Numbered from the stretch's first letter, positions 1 to 8,935 are shown. The stretch is DNA of 64,000 nucleotides from Chryseobacterium sp. IHB B 17019 (GCF_001456155.1 NZ_CP013293.1:620001-684000); one strand, 5' to 3'. The notes: generated from the sequence alone by a model not told the origin. A program made the numbers and translations.

Positions 1-2
1 TG

Positions 3-200
3 GTTAATCATAAGCTGACTCATAAGAATTTAAGCATTGAAATTTTTAATATTGAGGTGGATTCAGAAACAACCTGGCAAAACTTTATTAAAGAAAATAA
101 TTTTATTGTCACGGACGTTGAAGCTTCTCACGAAAGATCATTCCCAAAACCTTTGGAAAATTATATTCAAAATTATCATACAGCGTATAGAATTCTTTAG
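3..200 (+). CDS. mutY: A/G-specific adenine glycosylase, C-terminal end (partial)
   Basis: An open frame enters from the left edge and ends at TAG 198-200, giving 65 residues. It begins with a HKLTHKNLSI-like stretch and ends with FPKPLENYI. This resembles the C-terminal NUDIX-like domain of MutY, which helps recognise 8-oxoguanine opposite adenine in base-excision repair. The catalytic HhH domain and the iron-sulfur cluster motif would lie outside the window. Having gldD downstream fits, because mutY lies near gldD in several Flavobacteria. The call rests on a short C-terminal stretch plus context, so it is moderately secure. Overlapping frames at 37-252 and 212-403 are not supported. Confidence 0.6.
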   Translation, partial: VNHKLTHKNLSIEIFNIEVDSETTWQNFIKENNFIVTDVEASHERSFPKPLENYIQNYHTAYRIL

Positions 201-509
201 CGCAATGGAAGTTGGGGGGCTGGAAGATGGAAGTTTACAAGACTGTGGATAGAGATTCTTCCTTCGTCAGAATGACATTCTCCCCGCTCTTTGCTGAGTA
301 TAAACTGAAGGTTTACGAACGTAGTTCAGCCTTTGCGAACTTAAAACGTTTAATAGTCAAAAAAATCTTAGCGGACTTTGCGTTTAAAATAATATTTAAA
401 TAAAACCTTTTATAGTTAAATTTACATTAAATAAAATTGAAATTCAAAACCCATTGAAATCCTGAAATTTGTCTCCCGAAATCTGAAATCTAATTTGTAC
501 TTTTGCAAA
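201..509. other. Intergenic region with repeat-like segments
   Basis: No convincing gene lies between mutY and gldD. The stretch around 252-274 (TTCTTCCTTCGTCAGAATGA) and the stretch around 330-388 (ACTTAAAACG ... CTTAGCGGACTTTGCG) look like the degenerate, non-coding repeats I associate with Flavobacteriia intergenic regions. Neither is repeated clearly elsewhere in this window, so repeat status is inferred. The promoter of gldD lies at the right end. Confidence 0.35.
498..505 (+). promoter_or_regulatory. TAnnTTTG -7 element of gldD
   Basis: TACTTTTG matches the Bacteroidota -7 consensus TAnnTTTG exactly. It ends only 4 nt before the gldD ATG at 510, which suggests a leaderless or nearly leaderless transcript. 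No TTG is seen at the ideal -33 distance. Confidence 0.5.
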
Positions 510-1067
510 ATGTTTAAAAACGCCATTTTTATTTTTGTAGCATTGCTTTTGGTGTCTTGCGGAAAAGATCCTGTTCCGAAGCCTTATGGGGAGCTCCGTT
601 TGGAATATCCCGCGCCAAAGTATCAGAAATTTGAAAACAACTGTGCATACACTTTTGAATACTCGGATTTTGCAAAAATTACGAATGCCAAAAAACCTTG
701 CTGGTACTACTTGAACTACCCGAAAATGAAGGCGAAGATTTTTGTGACATATTACCCGATTCAGAATGATTTTGCAGAACATATCAAGGAAGCGGAAAAA
801 ATGGTTTACGAACATACGATTAAAGCAAGCGCCATTGACACAAAGTCTTTCGAATATCCTAAAAAGAGGGTGTATGGGAATTTTTATGAGCTTAAAGGGC
901 AGAGCGCATCCAATCTTCAATTTTACATTACAGACAGCACGAAGCATTTCGTGACCGCTTATTTATACTTCAACACAAGACCAAAGCCTGATTCTTTGGC
1001 TCCCGCAGTGGATTATATCAAAAAAGATATGAAACATCTGCTCGACACATTTGAATGGAAAAATTAA
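510..1067 (+). CDS. gldD: Gliding motility lipoprotein GldD
   Basis: This 185-residue protein starts with a lipoprotein signal (MFKNAIFIFVALLLVSC, lipid-modified Cys17) and carries the conserved GldD features LRLEYPAPKYQKF, CWYYLNYPK, YEHTIKA and LQFYITDS. GldD is a periplasm-facing lipoprotein required for gliding in Flavobacterium and is linked to type IX secretion. Length matches the family. An in-frame TTG at 495 is possible, but ATG 510 gives a proper signal peptide and sits just behind a promoter element. The window also encodes T9SS cargo proteins at 24695 and 32613, consistent with an active secretion system. Confidence 0.92.
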   Translation: MFKNAIFIFVALLLVSCGKDPVPKPYGELRLEYPAPKYQKFENNCAYTFEYSDFAKITNAKKPCWYYLNYPKMKAKIFVTYYPIQNDFAEHIKEAEKMVYEHTIKASAIDTKSFEYPKKRVYGNFYELKGQSASNLQFYITDSTKHFVTAYLYFNTRPKPDSLAPAVDYIKKDMKHLLDTFEWKN

Positions 1068-1094
1068 TTACTTTAATATACTTTGATAAAAAAT

Positions 1095-2018
1095 ATGAAA
1101 CTTTTAGTTGTAGGAAGTGTTGCGTTCGACGCGATCGAAACGCCATTTGGAAAAACTGATAAAATTTTAGGAGGTGCAGCAACGTATATCGGGATCACTT
1201 CATCTATCTTGGGTGTAAAATCCGGAATCGTTTCCGTTGTTGGAGGAGATTTCCCACAGGAACACCTTGATATGTTCACAAACAGAGGCATCAATATTGA
1301 AGGAATTGAGATCGTAAAAGAAGGAAAAACTTTCTTCTGGTCCGGGAAATACCATAATGATTTAAATACAAGAGATACATTAGCTACCGAAGTTAATGTT
1401 TTGGAAAATTTTGACCCAAAAATCCCTGATTCTATGCAGGATGCAGAGATTTTACTACTAGGAAATCTACATCCCGGCGTACAGCTTTCCGTTCTTGAAA
1501 AAATGAACAACCGTCCGAAACTGGTTATCCTTGATACCATGAATTTCTGGATGAATACCGCTTGGGATATTTTAATGGATATGATCGCTAAAACCGATGT
1601 AATTACCATTAATGATGAAGAAGCAAGACAGCTTTCGGGGGAATATTCTTTGGTAAAAGCAGCAAAAAAAATCCATACAATGGGTCCGGAATATGTTATT
1701 ATTAAAAAAGGAGAGCACGGCGCTTTACTTTTCCATGATGGTAAGGTATTTGCGATTCCTGCGCTTCCGTTGGAAGAGGTTTTTGATCCTACCGGAGCCG
1801 GGGACACTTTCGCAGGAGGTTTTGCAGCATATTTGGCTAAAAAAGGAAAGATTGATTTCGAAACTATGAAATCTGCATTAATCGTAGGTTCTGCGATGGC
1901 TTCTTTCACGGTTGAGAAATTCGGGACGGAGAGAATTGAGGAAGTAAACGAATCTGATATGTTCGCAAGATTGAGACAATTCAAAGAATTAACGACTTTC
2001 GACGTGGAAGTACAATAA
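1095..2018 (+). CDS. PfkB-family carbohydrate kinase
   Basis: This 307-residue cytoplasmic sugar or nucleoside kinase transfers phosphate from ATP to a hydroxyl of its substrate. The N-terminal glycine pair (LGGAATYIG, residues 25-33) forms the substrate side. The C-terminal PfkB signature DPTGAGDTFAGG spans residues 231-242, with Asp237 as the expected catalytic base and GAGD as the anion hole. TINDEEARQLSG near residue 171 is also typical. ATG 1095 is preferred over an in-frame TTG at 1083 because the beta-strand MKLLVVGSVAFD starts directly there. It lies 27 bp after gldD. The substrate cannot be read from the sequence; ribokinase-like and adenosine-kinase-like roles remain open. Confidence 0.88.
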   Translation: MKLLVVGSVAFDAIETPFGKTDKILGGAATYIGITSSILGVKSGIVSVVGGDFPQEHLDMFTNRGINIEGIEIVKEGKTFFWSGKYHNDLNTRDTLATEVNVLENFDPKIPDSMQDAEILLLGNLHPGVQLSVLEKMNNRPKLVILDTMNFWMNTAWDILMDMIAKTDVITINDEEARQLSGEYSLVKAAKKIHTMGPEYVIIKKGEHGALLFHDGKVFAIPALPLEEVFDPTGAGDTFAGGFAAYLAKKGKIDFETMKSALIVGSAMASFTVEKFGTERIEEVNESDMFARLRQFKELTTFDVEVQ

Positions 2019-2076
2019 ATAAGTCTTTTTAAGAAATATTTATAATAAAAAATTTAGTGATATTCATTAAGAATTC

Positions 2077-2084
2077 TAAATTTG
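2077..2084 (+). promoter_or_regulatory. TAnnTTTG -7 element before the SurA-like gene
   Basis: TAAATTTG fits the Bacteroidota -7 consensus and lies 21 nt before the ATG at 2106. No good -33 TTG was found. Confidence 0.4.
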
Positions 2085-2105
2085 CAACTTGTTTAAAATA
2101 GTAAA

Positions 2106-3476
2106 ATGACAAATAAACTTAAGATCACTTTTCTTTTTGGAATTTTCATCATGTTTTTCGCGACAAATATGATGAAAGCTCAGCTGAAACAAGGAGAATT
2201 AGTGGATGGTATTGCTGCTGTAATCGGTGATGAAATTGTGCTGGAGTCTGACGTGAATGAGCAGATGAACTATGCAAAACAGCAGGGAGCTTCTAATATA
2301 GATAAATGTGAGTTTTTGGAAAACCTTCTCAACAACAAACTTCTCGTGTATGAAGCAAGGAAAGATACCTTAATTGAAAACCGTTCTGCCGCAATCAAAG
2401 AGCAGGCTAATGCAAAATACCAGCAGCTTCTTTCCCAGTTTCCTGACGAAAAAGCAATGTTGGCAGCCTATAAGTTCAGAAACGGATACGAAATGAAAAA
2501 CGCTATCGAGAAAATTGATACCGATACGTATTACGGACAGGCTAAATATCAGAGAATCACTGAAAAAGCAGACGTTACACCTAATGAAGTAACGGACTTT
2601 TATAATACTTACAAAGCGCAATTACCGCAAATCAAAGACGAAATTTCTCTGTCTCAGATCATGATGTATCCTAAGCTTACGGAGGCTCATAAAGAAGATT
2701 TGATCAACAGGCTTAAGAAAATTAAAAAAGACATCGAAGGTGGAGAAAGCTTCGAGAGCCAGGCAAGAATTTATTCCGAAGATCCGGGTTCTGCTTCGAA
2801 TGGCGGTTTGATGAAAAATATTTCTAAAGGCCAGATGGTAAAACCTTTTGAAGCTGCAGCTTTAAACCTTCAGGAAGGAGAGATTTCAGACCCTGTTGAG
2901 TCTGAATTCGGGTATCACATTATTCAGCTGGTAAGAAAATCAGGAAAGGTCTATGATGCAAGGCATATCCTTTTGATGGCAACGCCAACGGATGAAGAAA
3001 TTAAAACCGCAAAAACTAAACTGGACAGTATCAGAACTTTAATTAATGAAAATAAAATTTCTTTTAAAGATGCTACTTTCAGATTTTCTGATGATAAAAG
3101 GACGAAATTCAATGCTGGGGTTATTGCCGGTGCAGACGGATCAAGTAAAATCGAAAGAGAAAGTATTCCAGGTACTATCAGCTATGAATTGGCGGGTTTA
3201 AATAAAGGAGATATCACAACGGCTTTTGATGACGAAGACGAAAGAAAGAGAAAAGTTGTGAAAATCGTGAAAATTGAGGATGTAATTCCTGCCCACCAGA
3301 TTACCCTGGAAACAGATTACGATAGAATCAAACAAATGGCACTCAACAAAAAACGAAATGAAATGGTCGAAAAGTTTGTAAACTCAAGACTTCCGACAAC
3401 ATTTATTTCCATCGACGGGCGTTACGACTCTTGTAGTTTTAAAGGAAGCTGGAAAAAAGATTCAGTTAAAAAATAA
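2106..3476 (+). CDS. SurA-like periplasmic peptidyl-prolyl isomerase
   Basis: This 456-residue protein begins with a signal peptide ending near MMKAQ. It has a SurA-type N-terminal chaperone region (VDGIAAVIGDEIVLESDVNEQ, about residues 35-55) and two parvulin domains. The first runs from about 178 to 275 (EISLSQIMM, SFESQARIYSEDPGSASNGG, FGYHIIQL). The second starts near 283 (DARHILL) and is more divergent. SurA chaperones outer-membrane beta-barrel proteins across the periplasm, which suits a genome rich in TonB-dependent receptors. It stands alone between a promoter element and a terminator, so it is probably monocistronic. Confidence 0.9.
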   Translation: MTNKLKITFLFGIFIMFFATNMMKAQLKQGELVDGIAAVIGDEIVLESDVNEQMNYAKQQGASNIDKCEFLENLLNNKLLVYEARKDTLIENRSAAIKEQANAKYQQLLSQFPDEKAMLAAYKFRNGYEMKNAIEKIDTDTYYGQAKYQRITEKADVTPNEVTDFYNTYKAQLPQIKDEISLSQIMMYPKLTEAHKEDLINRLKKIKKDIEGGESFESQARIYSEDPGSASNGGLMKNISKGQMVKPFEAAALNLQEGEISDPVESEFGYHIIQLVRKSGKVYDARHILLMATPTDEEIKTAKTKLDSIRTLINENKISFKDATFRFSDDKRTKFNAGVIAGADGSSKIERESIPGTISYELAGLNKGDITTAFDDEDERKRKVVKIVKIEDVIPAHQITLETDYDRIKQMALNKKRNEMVEKFVNSRLPTTFISIDGRYDSCSFKGSWKKDSVKK

Positions 3477-3485
3477 AATCAAAAA

Positions 3486-3511
3486 CCTTCAGATTTCTGG
3501 AGGTTTTTTTT
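3486..3511 (+). terminator. Rho-independent terminator of the SurA-like gene
   Basis: CCTTCAG (3486-3492) pairs with CTGGAGG (3497-3503, one G-T pair) around a 4-nt loop and is followed by a run of eight T. It begins 9 bp after the stop codon. Confidence 0.85.
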
Positions 3512-3556
3512 ATGTCTAAATCTTTCCTAAACCTCTATTTTTAGTATTTTTACAAC

Positions 3557-4546
3557 ATGAGCAATTTTATAGATTTTAATTCAGCGAAAAAGCTTCACGA
3601 GATGCAGTCAGAACAAAACAGAATCACACAACTTTTTAATATTCAATATCCTATCATACAAGCCGGAATGATCTGGCATTCGGGATGGAAACTGGCTTCA
3701 GCAGTTTCAAACTGCGGAGGATTGGGATTAATCGGTGCTGGAAGCATGTATCCTGATGTTTTAAGGGAAAATATTCAAAAATGCAAACAGGCTACAGATA
3801 AACCTTTTGGAGTGAATGTTCCTATGCTCTATCCTAATTTAGATGAAGTTATTCAAATCATTTTGGAAGAAGGAGTGAAAATTGTTTTCACATCTGCCGG
3901 AAACCCGAAAACTTATACAGAAACTTTACAAAAAGAAAGATTAAAAGTAGCTCATGTAGTTTCGTCTACAAAATTTGCCATGAAATGTGAAGATGCAGGC
4001 GTTGATGCTGTTGTAGCAGAAGGTTTTGAAGCAGGTGGTCACAACGGAAGGGATGAAACAACAACATTTTGCTTAATTCCAAACGTTAAAAAACATATCT
4101 CAAAACCATTGATCGCGGCGGGCGGAATTGCTTTAGGTTCGCAAATAAAAGCAGCAATGATTCTTGGCGCAGACGGGGTGCAGATTGGATCCCGATTTGC
4201 GGCGACGGTTGAGGCAAGTGCCCATGACAATTGGAAGCAAAAAATAACAGAACTTCAGGAGGGTGATACTCATTTGACTTTGAAGGAATTAGCTCCCGTG
4301 AGAATGGTAAAAAATAAGTTCTTCAATGAACTGGAAGAAATTTACAATACCGGAAGAAATAAAGACTCATTAATTGCATCTTTAGGCAGAGCCAGGGCAA
4401 AACGTGGAATGTTTGAAGGCGACATGGAGGAAGGCGAACTGGAAATCGGGCAGGTTTCAGCCCTGATTGATGAAGTGCTTCCTGTGGAAACGGTTTTCAA
4501 TAATTTATTAAAAGAATTTGAAAGTACAGTTAACCCAAGTTTATAA
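3557..4546 (+). CDS. Nitronate monooxygenase / FabK-like flavoprotein
   Basis: This 329-residue TIM-barrel FMN enzyme belongs to the 2-nitropropane dioxygenase family. Recognisable parts are QYPIIQAGMIW near residues 29-39, GGLGLIGAGSM, the phosphate-binding AEGFEAGGHNGR near 154-165, LIAAGGIALGSQIKAAMILGADGVQIGSRF near 190-219, and the C-terminal YNTGRNKDSLIASLGRARAK. Family members oxidise alkyl nitronates or act as enoyl-ACP reductases (FabK). The His in GGHNGR fits the nitronate monooxygenase group. It appears to be a single-gene unit. Confidence 0.85.
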   Translation: MSNFIDFNSAKKLHEMQSEQNRITQLFNIQYPIIQAGMIWHSGWKLASAVSNCGGLGLIGAGSMYPDVLRENIQKCKQATDKPFGVNVPMLYPNLDEVIQIILEEGVKIVFTSAGNPKTYTETLQKERLKVAHVVSSTKFAMKCEDAGVDAVVAEGFEAGGHNGRDETTTFCLIPNVKKHISKPLIAAGGIALGSQIKAAMILGADGVQIGSRFAATVEASAHDNWKQKITELQEGDTHLTLKELAPVRMVKNKFFNELEEIYNTGRNKDSLIASLGRARAKRGMFEGDMEEGELEIGQVSALIDEVLPVETVFNNLLKEFESTVNPSL

Positions 4547-4661
4547 ATTAAACTTAAATGAATGAAAGAATTATAGATGTAATGGTTAAAAACTTATGTA
4601 GAATACAACAGTTCAAAATAGTAAATAAGTCAACACTGAAATTTTAGCGGATGTAAAAAAT

Positions 4662-4715
4662 CCCCTCCTCTGGAGGGGTGGCGAAAATTCAAAGAATTTT
4701 TGACGGAGTGGTTAA
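4662..4715. repeat. Double-hairpin intergenic element
   Basis: CCCCTCC (4662-4668) and GGAGGGG (4672-4678) form a perfect 7-bp hairpin with a 3-nt loop. It is followed by AAAATTC (4684-4690) and GAATTTT (4694-4700), a second perfect 7-bp hairpin. The trailing GACGGAGTGG echoes the GAGGGGTGG just after the first hairpin. This resembles dispersed REP-like intergenic elements of Flavobacteriia, but only one copy was noticed in this window. Confidence 0.5.
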
Positions 4716-4751
4716 TAAGTATTAATTAAAGTAAATTACTGTCAAATTAAT

Positions 4752-5369
4752 CTACAACCTCTCAATCTCAAACAAAATATTCTCCCTCGCCCGAACTTCA
4801 TATTTTTCTCTAAAATCTTCGGTTTTAAAAATATTTTCCAATTCCAGAAAATGCTTCAAAACCTTACGTCTTCCAGGTTTATAAAGTAAATCTGGATAAA
4901 TAGCGTATTCTTTTCTGATCTTTTCCGTGTAATCAATATAAGTTTCTAAATCTTTCCCAAGAATCACAAGGTCAGCGTCCAAAAGATAGTTAATATCATT
5001 ATCATCAGACTTCAGATGAGATTTTGTGGCCAAAATTTGTTGTGAAATTTTTTCAATAGATTCAGAATTTACATTTAATTTTTTAAGTCTGATCTCAGAA
5101 AATTCTGCACTTTTCTCTTCATTTAATTTTGAAGTTGCATCATAAATTATATCATGATAAAAGACAGAAAAAGAAACCTTAGTAAAATTTTGAATCTTGT
5201 TTTTTACAGACTCCAGTTCCGAAAACATAATTTCGAGGTGTTCGAGATTATGATAATATCTGCTTTTTTGAGAATATTTTGTTTCAATCTCAGTCCATAA
5301 ATCATCTATAATGTCCTGATCATTGCTAAACTGCAGGCAATTTTGTATAAATCTTTCCTTCAAATTCAT
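4752..5369 (-). CDS. HD-superfamily metal-dependent phosphohydrolase
   Basis: This 205-residue cytoplasmic protein contains HNLEHLEIMF near residue 40 and VFYHDIIYD near residue 69, the metal-binding His/Asp pattern of the COG4339-type predicted HD hydrolases. Later conserved residues include TKSH near 116 and LLDADLVILG near 128. These proteins are thought to hydrolyse phosphate esters; the substrate is not known. It lies 29 bp after a rhodanese gene on the same strand and may be co-transcribed with it. Confidence 0.75.
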   Translation of the reverse strand: MNLKERFIQNCLQFSNDQDIIDDLWTEIETKYSQKSRYYHNLEHLEIMFSELESVKNKIQNFTKVSFSVFYHDIIYDATSKLNEEKSAEFSEIRLKKLNVNSESIEKISQQILATKSHLKSDDNDINYLLDADLVILGKDLETYIDYTEKIRKEYAIYPDLLYKPGRRKVLKHFLELENIFKTEDFREKYEVRARENILFEIERL

Positions 5370-5398
5370 GATTAAAACTTAAGAATAAAAAAAGGAAC

Positions 5399-5698
5399 TT
5401 AAAAAGTTCCTTCGTTTGCTTGAATAGTTGCTTTCAGATCAGCCCAGCCTCCGCCGTTGTAGCCGTCTTTCAAGCCTTGGGCATTCAGGTATTCCAATGC
5501 TTTTCCGCTTCTGTTTCCGCTTCTGCAGAAGATGATTACGGGTTTTTCGATTGACAGTATTTCGTCCTGTCTATCTTCTATTTCACCCAGTGGAATATTT
5601 TTAGCGCCATCTATATTTCCGTCCATTTCCAATTCCATTGGTTCACGAACGTCGATTAATTCATAGTTTCCTGATTTTAAAACTTCTGATAAAGACAT
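5399..5698 (-). CDS. Single-domain rhodanese-like protein
   Basis: This 99-residue protein is a complete single rhodanese domain. It has ELIDVREPMELEMDGNIDGAKNIPLGEI and the active-site loop CRSGNRSG, whose Cys would carry the persulfide. Its C terminus GYNGGGWADLK is typical. Such proteins move sulfane sulfur in the cytoplasm. It is divergent from queG, and the two share the 120-bp gap. Confidence 0.88.
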   Translation of the reverse strand: MSLSEVLKSGNYELIDVREPMELEMDGNIDGAKNIPLGEIEDRQDEILSIEKPVIIFCRSGNRSGKALEYLNAQGLKDGYNGGGWADLKATIQANEGTF

Positions 5699-5797
5699 AA
5701 TATATTAATATTTAAGTTAAAATTTAGATTTGAAGCATCAAAAACAGTCATACAATAATTCGATCTTCAAAGTACAAACAAATTTATAAAATAATCT

Positions 5798-5805
5798 TAG
5801 TTTTG
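5798..5805 (+). promoter_or_regulatory. TAnnTTTG -7 element of queG
   Basis: TAGTTTTG matches the -7 consensus and lies 13 nt before the queG ATG at 5819. No clear -33 TTG was found at 19-21 nt. Confidence 0.45.
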
Positions 5806-5818
5806 CAAGGTAAAAATC

Positions 5819-6763
5819 ATGAATTCAACTGCTGAAAAATATTCTCAATTAATAAAATCCAAGGCAAAAAGTTTTGGCTTTCAAAATTGTGGTATTTCAA
5901 AAGCAGATTTTTTGGAAGAAGATGCCAAACCATTGGAGAAATGGCTAAAGAATAATTTTCATGGAGAAATGAAATACATGGAAAATTATTTTGATAAAAG
6001 ACTTGATCCGAGGTTACTTGTTGAGGGCTCAAAATCAGTCATTTCGCTTTCATATAATTACTTTCCTAAAGAAAAAATTTCTACCATTGAGAATTTTAAG
6101 ATCTCAAAATATGCTTATGCGGAAGATTATCATGAAGTCATTAAAGAAATTCTCCGCGAATTGGTGAGTGAATTACAGGAAGAAATAGGAGAGTTTGGGT
6201 TTCGGGTTTTTGTAGATTCGGCGCCGGTTCTGGAAAGAAGCTGGGCCAAGAAATCCGGGATAGGATGGGTCGGGAAAAATGCTAACTTAATTACAAAACA
6301 AAGCGGATCCTTTTATTTTTTAGCCGAAATTATCTGTGATTTGGAATTACTTCCAGATCATGAAACCACCGACCACTGCGGAACTTGCAGAAAATGTATC
6401 GACGCTTGTCCTACTGATGCAATTGTATCAGAAAAGATCATTGACGGCAGTAAATGTATTTCTTATGCCACCATCGAATTAAAAAACGAAATACCTGATT
6501 ATTTTAAAGATAAAATGGACGACTGGATGTTTGGCTGCGATGTTTGTCAGGATGTCTGTCCGTGGAACAGGTTTTCGGTTCCCAATACTCAAAGTAGATT
6601 CAACCCGAATGAAGCCTTAAAAAACTTTAAAAAAGGGGAGTGGAAAGAACTTACGCAGGAATTATTCTCAGAAATTTTTAAAAAATCTCCCGTAAAGCGT
6701 ACAAAATTTTCAGGTTTGAAGCGAAATATTGAATTTTTGGAGAAGTCTTCCGGTAAAATTTAG
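5819..6763 (+). CDS. queG: Epoxyqueuosine reductase QueG
   Basis: This 314-residue cobalamin and iron-sulfur enzyme catalyses the last step of queuosine formation, reducing epoxyqueuosine in tRNA to queuosine. Diagnostic stretches are HGEMKYMEN near 43-51, [22 protein letters not shown] near 133-154, and two ferredoxin-like cysteine clusters, [12 protein letters not shown] (about 188-199) and [11 protein letters not shown] (about 240-250). Length is normal for the short form of the family without a C-terminal HEAT extension. It stands alone, divergent from the rhodanese gene. Confidence 0.93.
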   Translation: MNSTAEKYSQLIKSKAKSFGFQNCGISKADFLEEDAKPLEKWLKNNFHGEMKYMENYFDKRLDPRLLVEGSKSVISLSYNYFPKEKISTIENFKISKYAYAEDYHEVIKEILRELVSELQEEIGEFGFRVFVDSAPVLERSWAKKSGIGWVGKNANLITKQSGSFYFLAEIICDLELLPDHETTDHCGTCRKCIDACPTDAIVSEKIIDGSKCISYATIELKNEIPDYFKDKMDDWMFGCDVCQDVCPWNRFSVPNTQSRFNPNEALKNFKKGEWKELTQELFSEIFKKSPVKRTKFSGLKRNIEFLEKSSGKI

Positions 6764-7124
6764 CTATATTTTTTGGTGATAAATCCTCGTCTGGAATTTT
6801 TATGTTCCAAAGTAAAGTGGATAAACGACCATTCTTTAAATTCTAACTTTAAAGAGGTGAAAAGATTTGTCTTAAGTAAAACTCGAAAAAAGCTTTCCCT
6901 AAAAAGAAAAAATGACTTTCAGGAGACTAAGATCTCACCGAAAATCAACGTTTTTTTTGTATTCTTTTTGGAGCTACTTTTACTCTTACTTTAAATCTTT
7001 TGTTTGATTTAGTGTCTTTCTGCATATTTGTGAATATTTCGTACTTAAATTTAGCGAAAATTTCATTTGAAACAAATACTTTTACAAAAAATTAAATTAA
7101 ATTTTTATTAACTGTAATTAAAAC
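6764..7124. other. AT-rich intergenic region
   Basis: This region holds the promoter area for the gene at 7125. A 73-codon frame at 6773-6994 uses an alternative start and ends in a low-complexity Phe/Leu run, so I do not count it as a gene. No hairpin or clear -7 element was recognised. Confidence 0.4.
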
Positions 7125-7808
7125 ATGAGTGTGAAAAAGATGCTGTTTCTTATTCTCAAAGCTTTAGGAATTATTGTAGGAATCGTTATTTTGTACATAG
7201 CGTTGGGCTATTTGCTGCCTTTTATTGAAGTTTCGGCAAAAGATGACGGCCAAAAAAAGGAAATCCCTGTGTATATTTATACGAATGGGGTTCACACTGA
7301 TATCGTGATGCCTGTAAAGAATGGTCTGCAGGATTGGGGCGCCAAAATACCTTTTACCAATACAAAATCCCGACAGACGGATTATAATTTTGTCGGAATC
7401 GGATGGGGCGACAAAGGTTTCTATCTTGATACGCCAACCTGGGCAGATCTGAAATTTTCAACAGCTTTCAAAGCAGCCTTCTGGCTGAGCGAATCGGCAA
7501 TGCACTGTACTTATTATAAAGAAATGAAGGTGGGTAACGACTGCAAAATGATCATGATCAGTAGAAATCAGTACAAAAAGCTGGCAGAATTTGTTGAAAA
7601 TAAGTTCGACAAAGATGAAAACGGAAATTTCGTTTTGATTCCTACCGATGCGGTTTACGGTAACAACGATGCTTTTTACGACGCAAAGGGAAAATACAGT
7701 TTCCTGAATACCTGCAATACCTGGTCAAACAACGCTTTAAAAGCCGCCGAACAGAAGGCTGCCTTGTGGACTCCTTCAGATTATGGTATTTTCCTTCATT
7801 ACAAATAA
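7125..7808 (+). CDS. DUF2459/TIGR02117-family membrane-anchored protein
   Basis: This 227-residue protein has one N-terminal membrane segment (about residues 8-30). Its extracytoplasmic domain shows NGVHTDIVMPV, GWGDKGFYLDTPTWADL and a late FLNTCNTWSNNAL. These motifs fit the uncharacterised DUF2459 family, first noted near urease genes in other bacteria. A conserved Cys (NTCNTW) and His (GVHTD) hint at a papain-like fold, but that is inference. It is followed 5 bp later by an L,D-transpeptidase-like gene, so an envelope role is plausible. Confidence 0.7.
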   Translation: MSVKKMLFLILKALGIIVGIVILYIALGYLLPFIEVSAKDDGQKKEIPVYIYTNGVHTDIVMPVKNGLQDWGAKIPFTNTKSRQTDYNFVGIGWGDKGFYLDTPTWADLKFSTAFKAAFWLSESAMHCTYYKEMKVGNDCKMIMISRNQYKKLAEFVENKFDKDENGNFVLIPTDAVYGNNDAFYDAKGKYSFLNTCNTWSNNALKAAEQKAALWTPSDYGIFLHYK

Positions 7809-7813
7809 TTTAA

Positions 7814-8464
7814 GTGAAAATTTTAAGTTTAATTTTTACGCTATTTCTTTTGATTTCATGTAAAACAGAATCAAAAAAGGAAATTATTGTGGATCGGCAA
7901 ACTCCTGAAGTCACTGCTGAAAAAAGACCCGGAATTGATGTGAATAAAACAAAGCTGAAGGCCAAAGAAGCACTACAGTTTTGCAAATCGAAGAACTTAA
8001 ATACAGATTTTTGTATTCTGATTGATATGGAGTTGCATTCCGGGATCAAACGGTTTTTTATCTGGGATTTTAAAAAGGATGTTGTTTCAAAACAATATCT
8101 GGTTGGCCACGGTTGTGGATCAAATAGCTGGAGTAAGGACCATTCAAAAGACAATCCGAAATTCAGTAACGAGGATGGAAGTCACCTTTCGGCTTTAGGG
8201 AAATATAAGCTGGAAGGGCGTGGATACAGTGATTGGGGAATTCATGTAAAATATTTAATGCATGGTTTGGAAGAAACCAATAACAACGCTTTAAAAAGAT
8301 TCATCGTTTTTCATTCGTGGGATCTGATGAGTGATAAAGAAGTTTTTCCGGACGGTTCACCGGAAGGGTGGGGCTGTCCCACGGTTTCAAATAATGCGAT
8401 GAAGGAAATTGACCCGATGCTGCAGAATGCCAGGAAACCGGTTTTGATGTGGATTTATAATTAA
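7814..8464 (+). CDS. L,D-transpeptidase catalytic-domain lipoprotein (YkuD_2-like)
   Basis: This 216-residue protein starts with GTG 5 bp after the preceding stop, which gives a lipoprotein signal (LLISC, lipid Cys about residue 17). The C-terminal half contains FIVFHSWD near 162 and GSPEGWGCPTVS near 179-190, where the Cys is the likely nucleophile and the upstream His its partner. This pattern fits the murein L,D-transpeptidase-like YkuD_2 family, which acts on peptidoglycan peptides in the periplasm. It is probably co-transcribed with the DUF2459-like gene and with the SRPBCC gene 12 bp later. Confidence 0.78.
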   Translation: MKILSLIFTLFLLISCKTESKKEIIVDRQTPEVTAEKRPGIDVNKTKLKAKEALQFCKSKNLNTDFCILIDMELHSGIKRFFIWDFKKDVVSKQYLVGHGCGSNSWSKDHSKDNPKFSNEDGSHLSALGKYKLEGRGYSDWGIHVKYLMHGLEETNNNALKRFIVFHSWDLMSDKEVFPDGSPEGWGCPTVSNNAMKEIDPMLQNARKPVLMWIYN

Positions 8465-8476
8465 ATTTTAATAAAA

Positions 8477-8935
8477 ATGAAACACCAGCTCTTTCGCGAA
8501 CAGCAATTAAACTGTGATATACAAACCGCATGGAAATTCTTTTCCTCCGCAAGCAATTTGTCTGAAATTACTCCAAAAGATATGAATTTCACTGTGCTTA
8601 CGCATTTTGAAAACGATGAAATCTTTGAAGGAATGATCATTGATTATCTTGTTTCACCGTTATTTGGAATCAAAATGAAATGGAAAACTGAGATTATCCA
8701 GGTTGATTTTCAAAAGAGCTTTACAGATTTTCAGAGGAAAGGGCCATACAAGATCTGGCATCATCATCATGAATTTATTGAAAATGAAAATGGTGTTCTC
8801 ATGAAGGATACTGTTGATTATGAGTTGCCTTTTGGCTTTTTGGGAGAAATTGCTCATTCAGTTCTTGTAAAGAAAAAACTTGAAAATATCTTTGATTATC
8901 GATATAAAATCTTAGAGGAAAGATTTAATAAATAA
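8477..8935 (+). CDS. SRPBCC-family (START-like) protein
   Basis: This 152-residue protein has the polyketide-cyclase/START-like pattern: an initial helix and strand (QQLNCDIQTAWKFFSSASNLSEITPKDM), MKWKTEIIQVDFQKSFTDFQRKGPYKIWHHHHEF in the middle, and a final helix (LVKKKLENIFDYRYKILEERF). Such proteins bind hydrophobic ligands in a deep cavity; the ligand is unknown. A run of four His near residues 95-98 is natural to the family motif W.H.H.F. It closes a likely three-gene unit beginning at 7125. Confidence 0.75.
   Translation: MKHQLFREQQLNCDIQTAWKFFSSASNLSEITPKDMNFTVLTHFENDEIFEGMIIDYLVSPLFGIKMKWKTEIIQVDFQKSFTDFQRKGPYKIWHHHHEFIENENGVLMKDTVDYELPFGFLGEIAHSVLVKKKLENIFDYRYKILEERFNK

Noticed and set aside
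37..403. Two small plus-strand frames near the left edge
   Set aside because: They overlap the end of the mutY frame and repeat-like sequence, and neither has a credible protein composition.
1073..1984. Long minus-strand open frame of 303 codons
   Set aside because: It lies fully opposite the PfkB kinase gene, whose motifs are clear; its own translation is rich in Ser and Ile with no family resemblance.
6773..6994. 73-codon plus-strand frame after queG
   Set aside because: It uses an alternative start and ends in low-complexity Phe/Leu; no promoter, conservation signal or motif.
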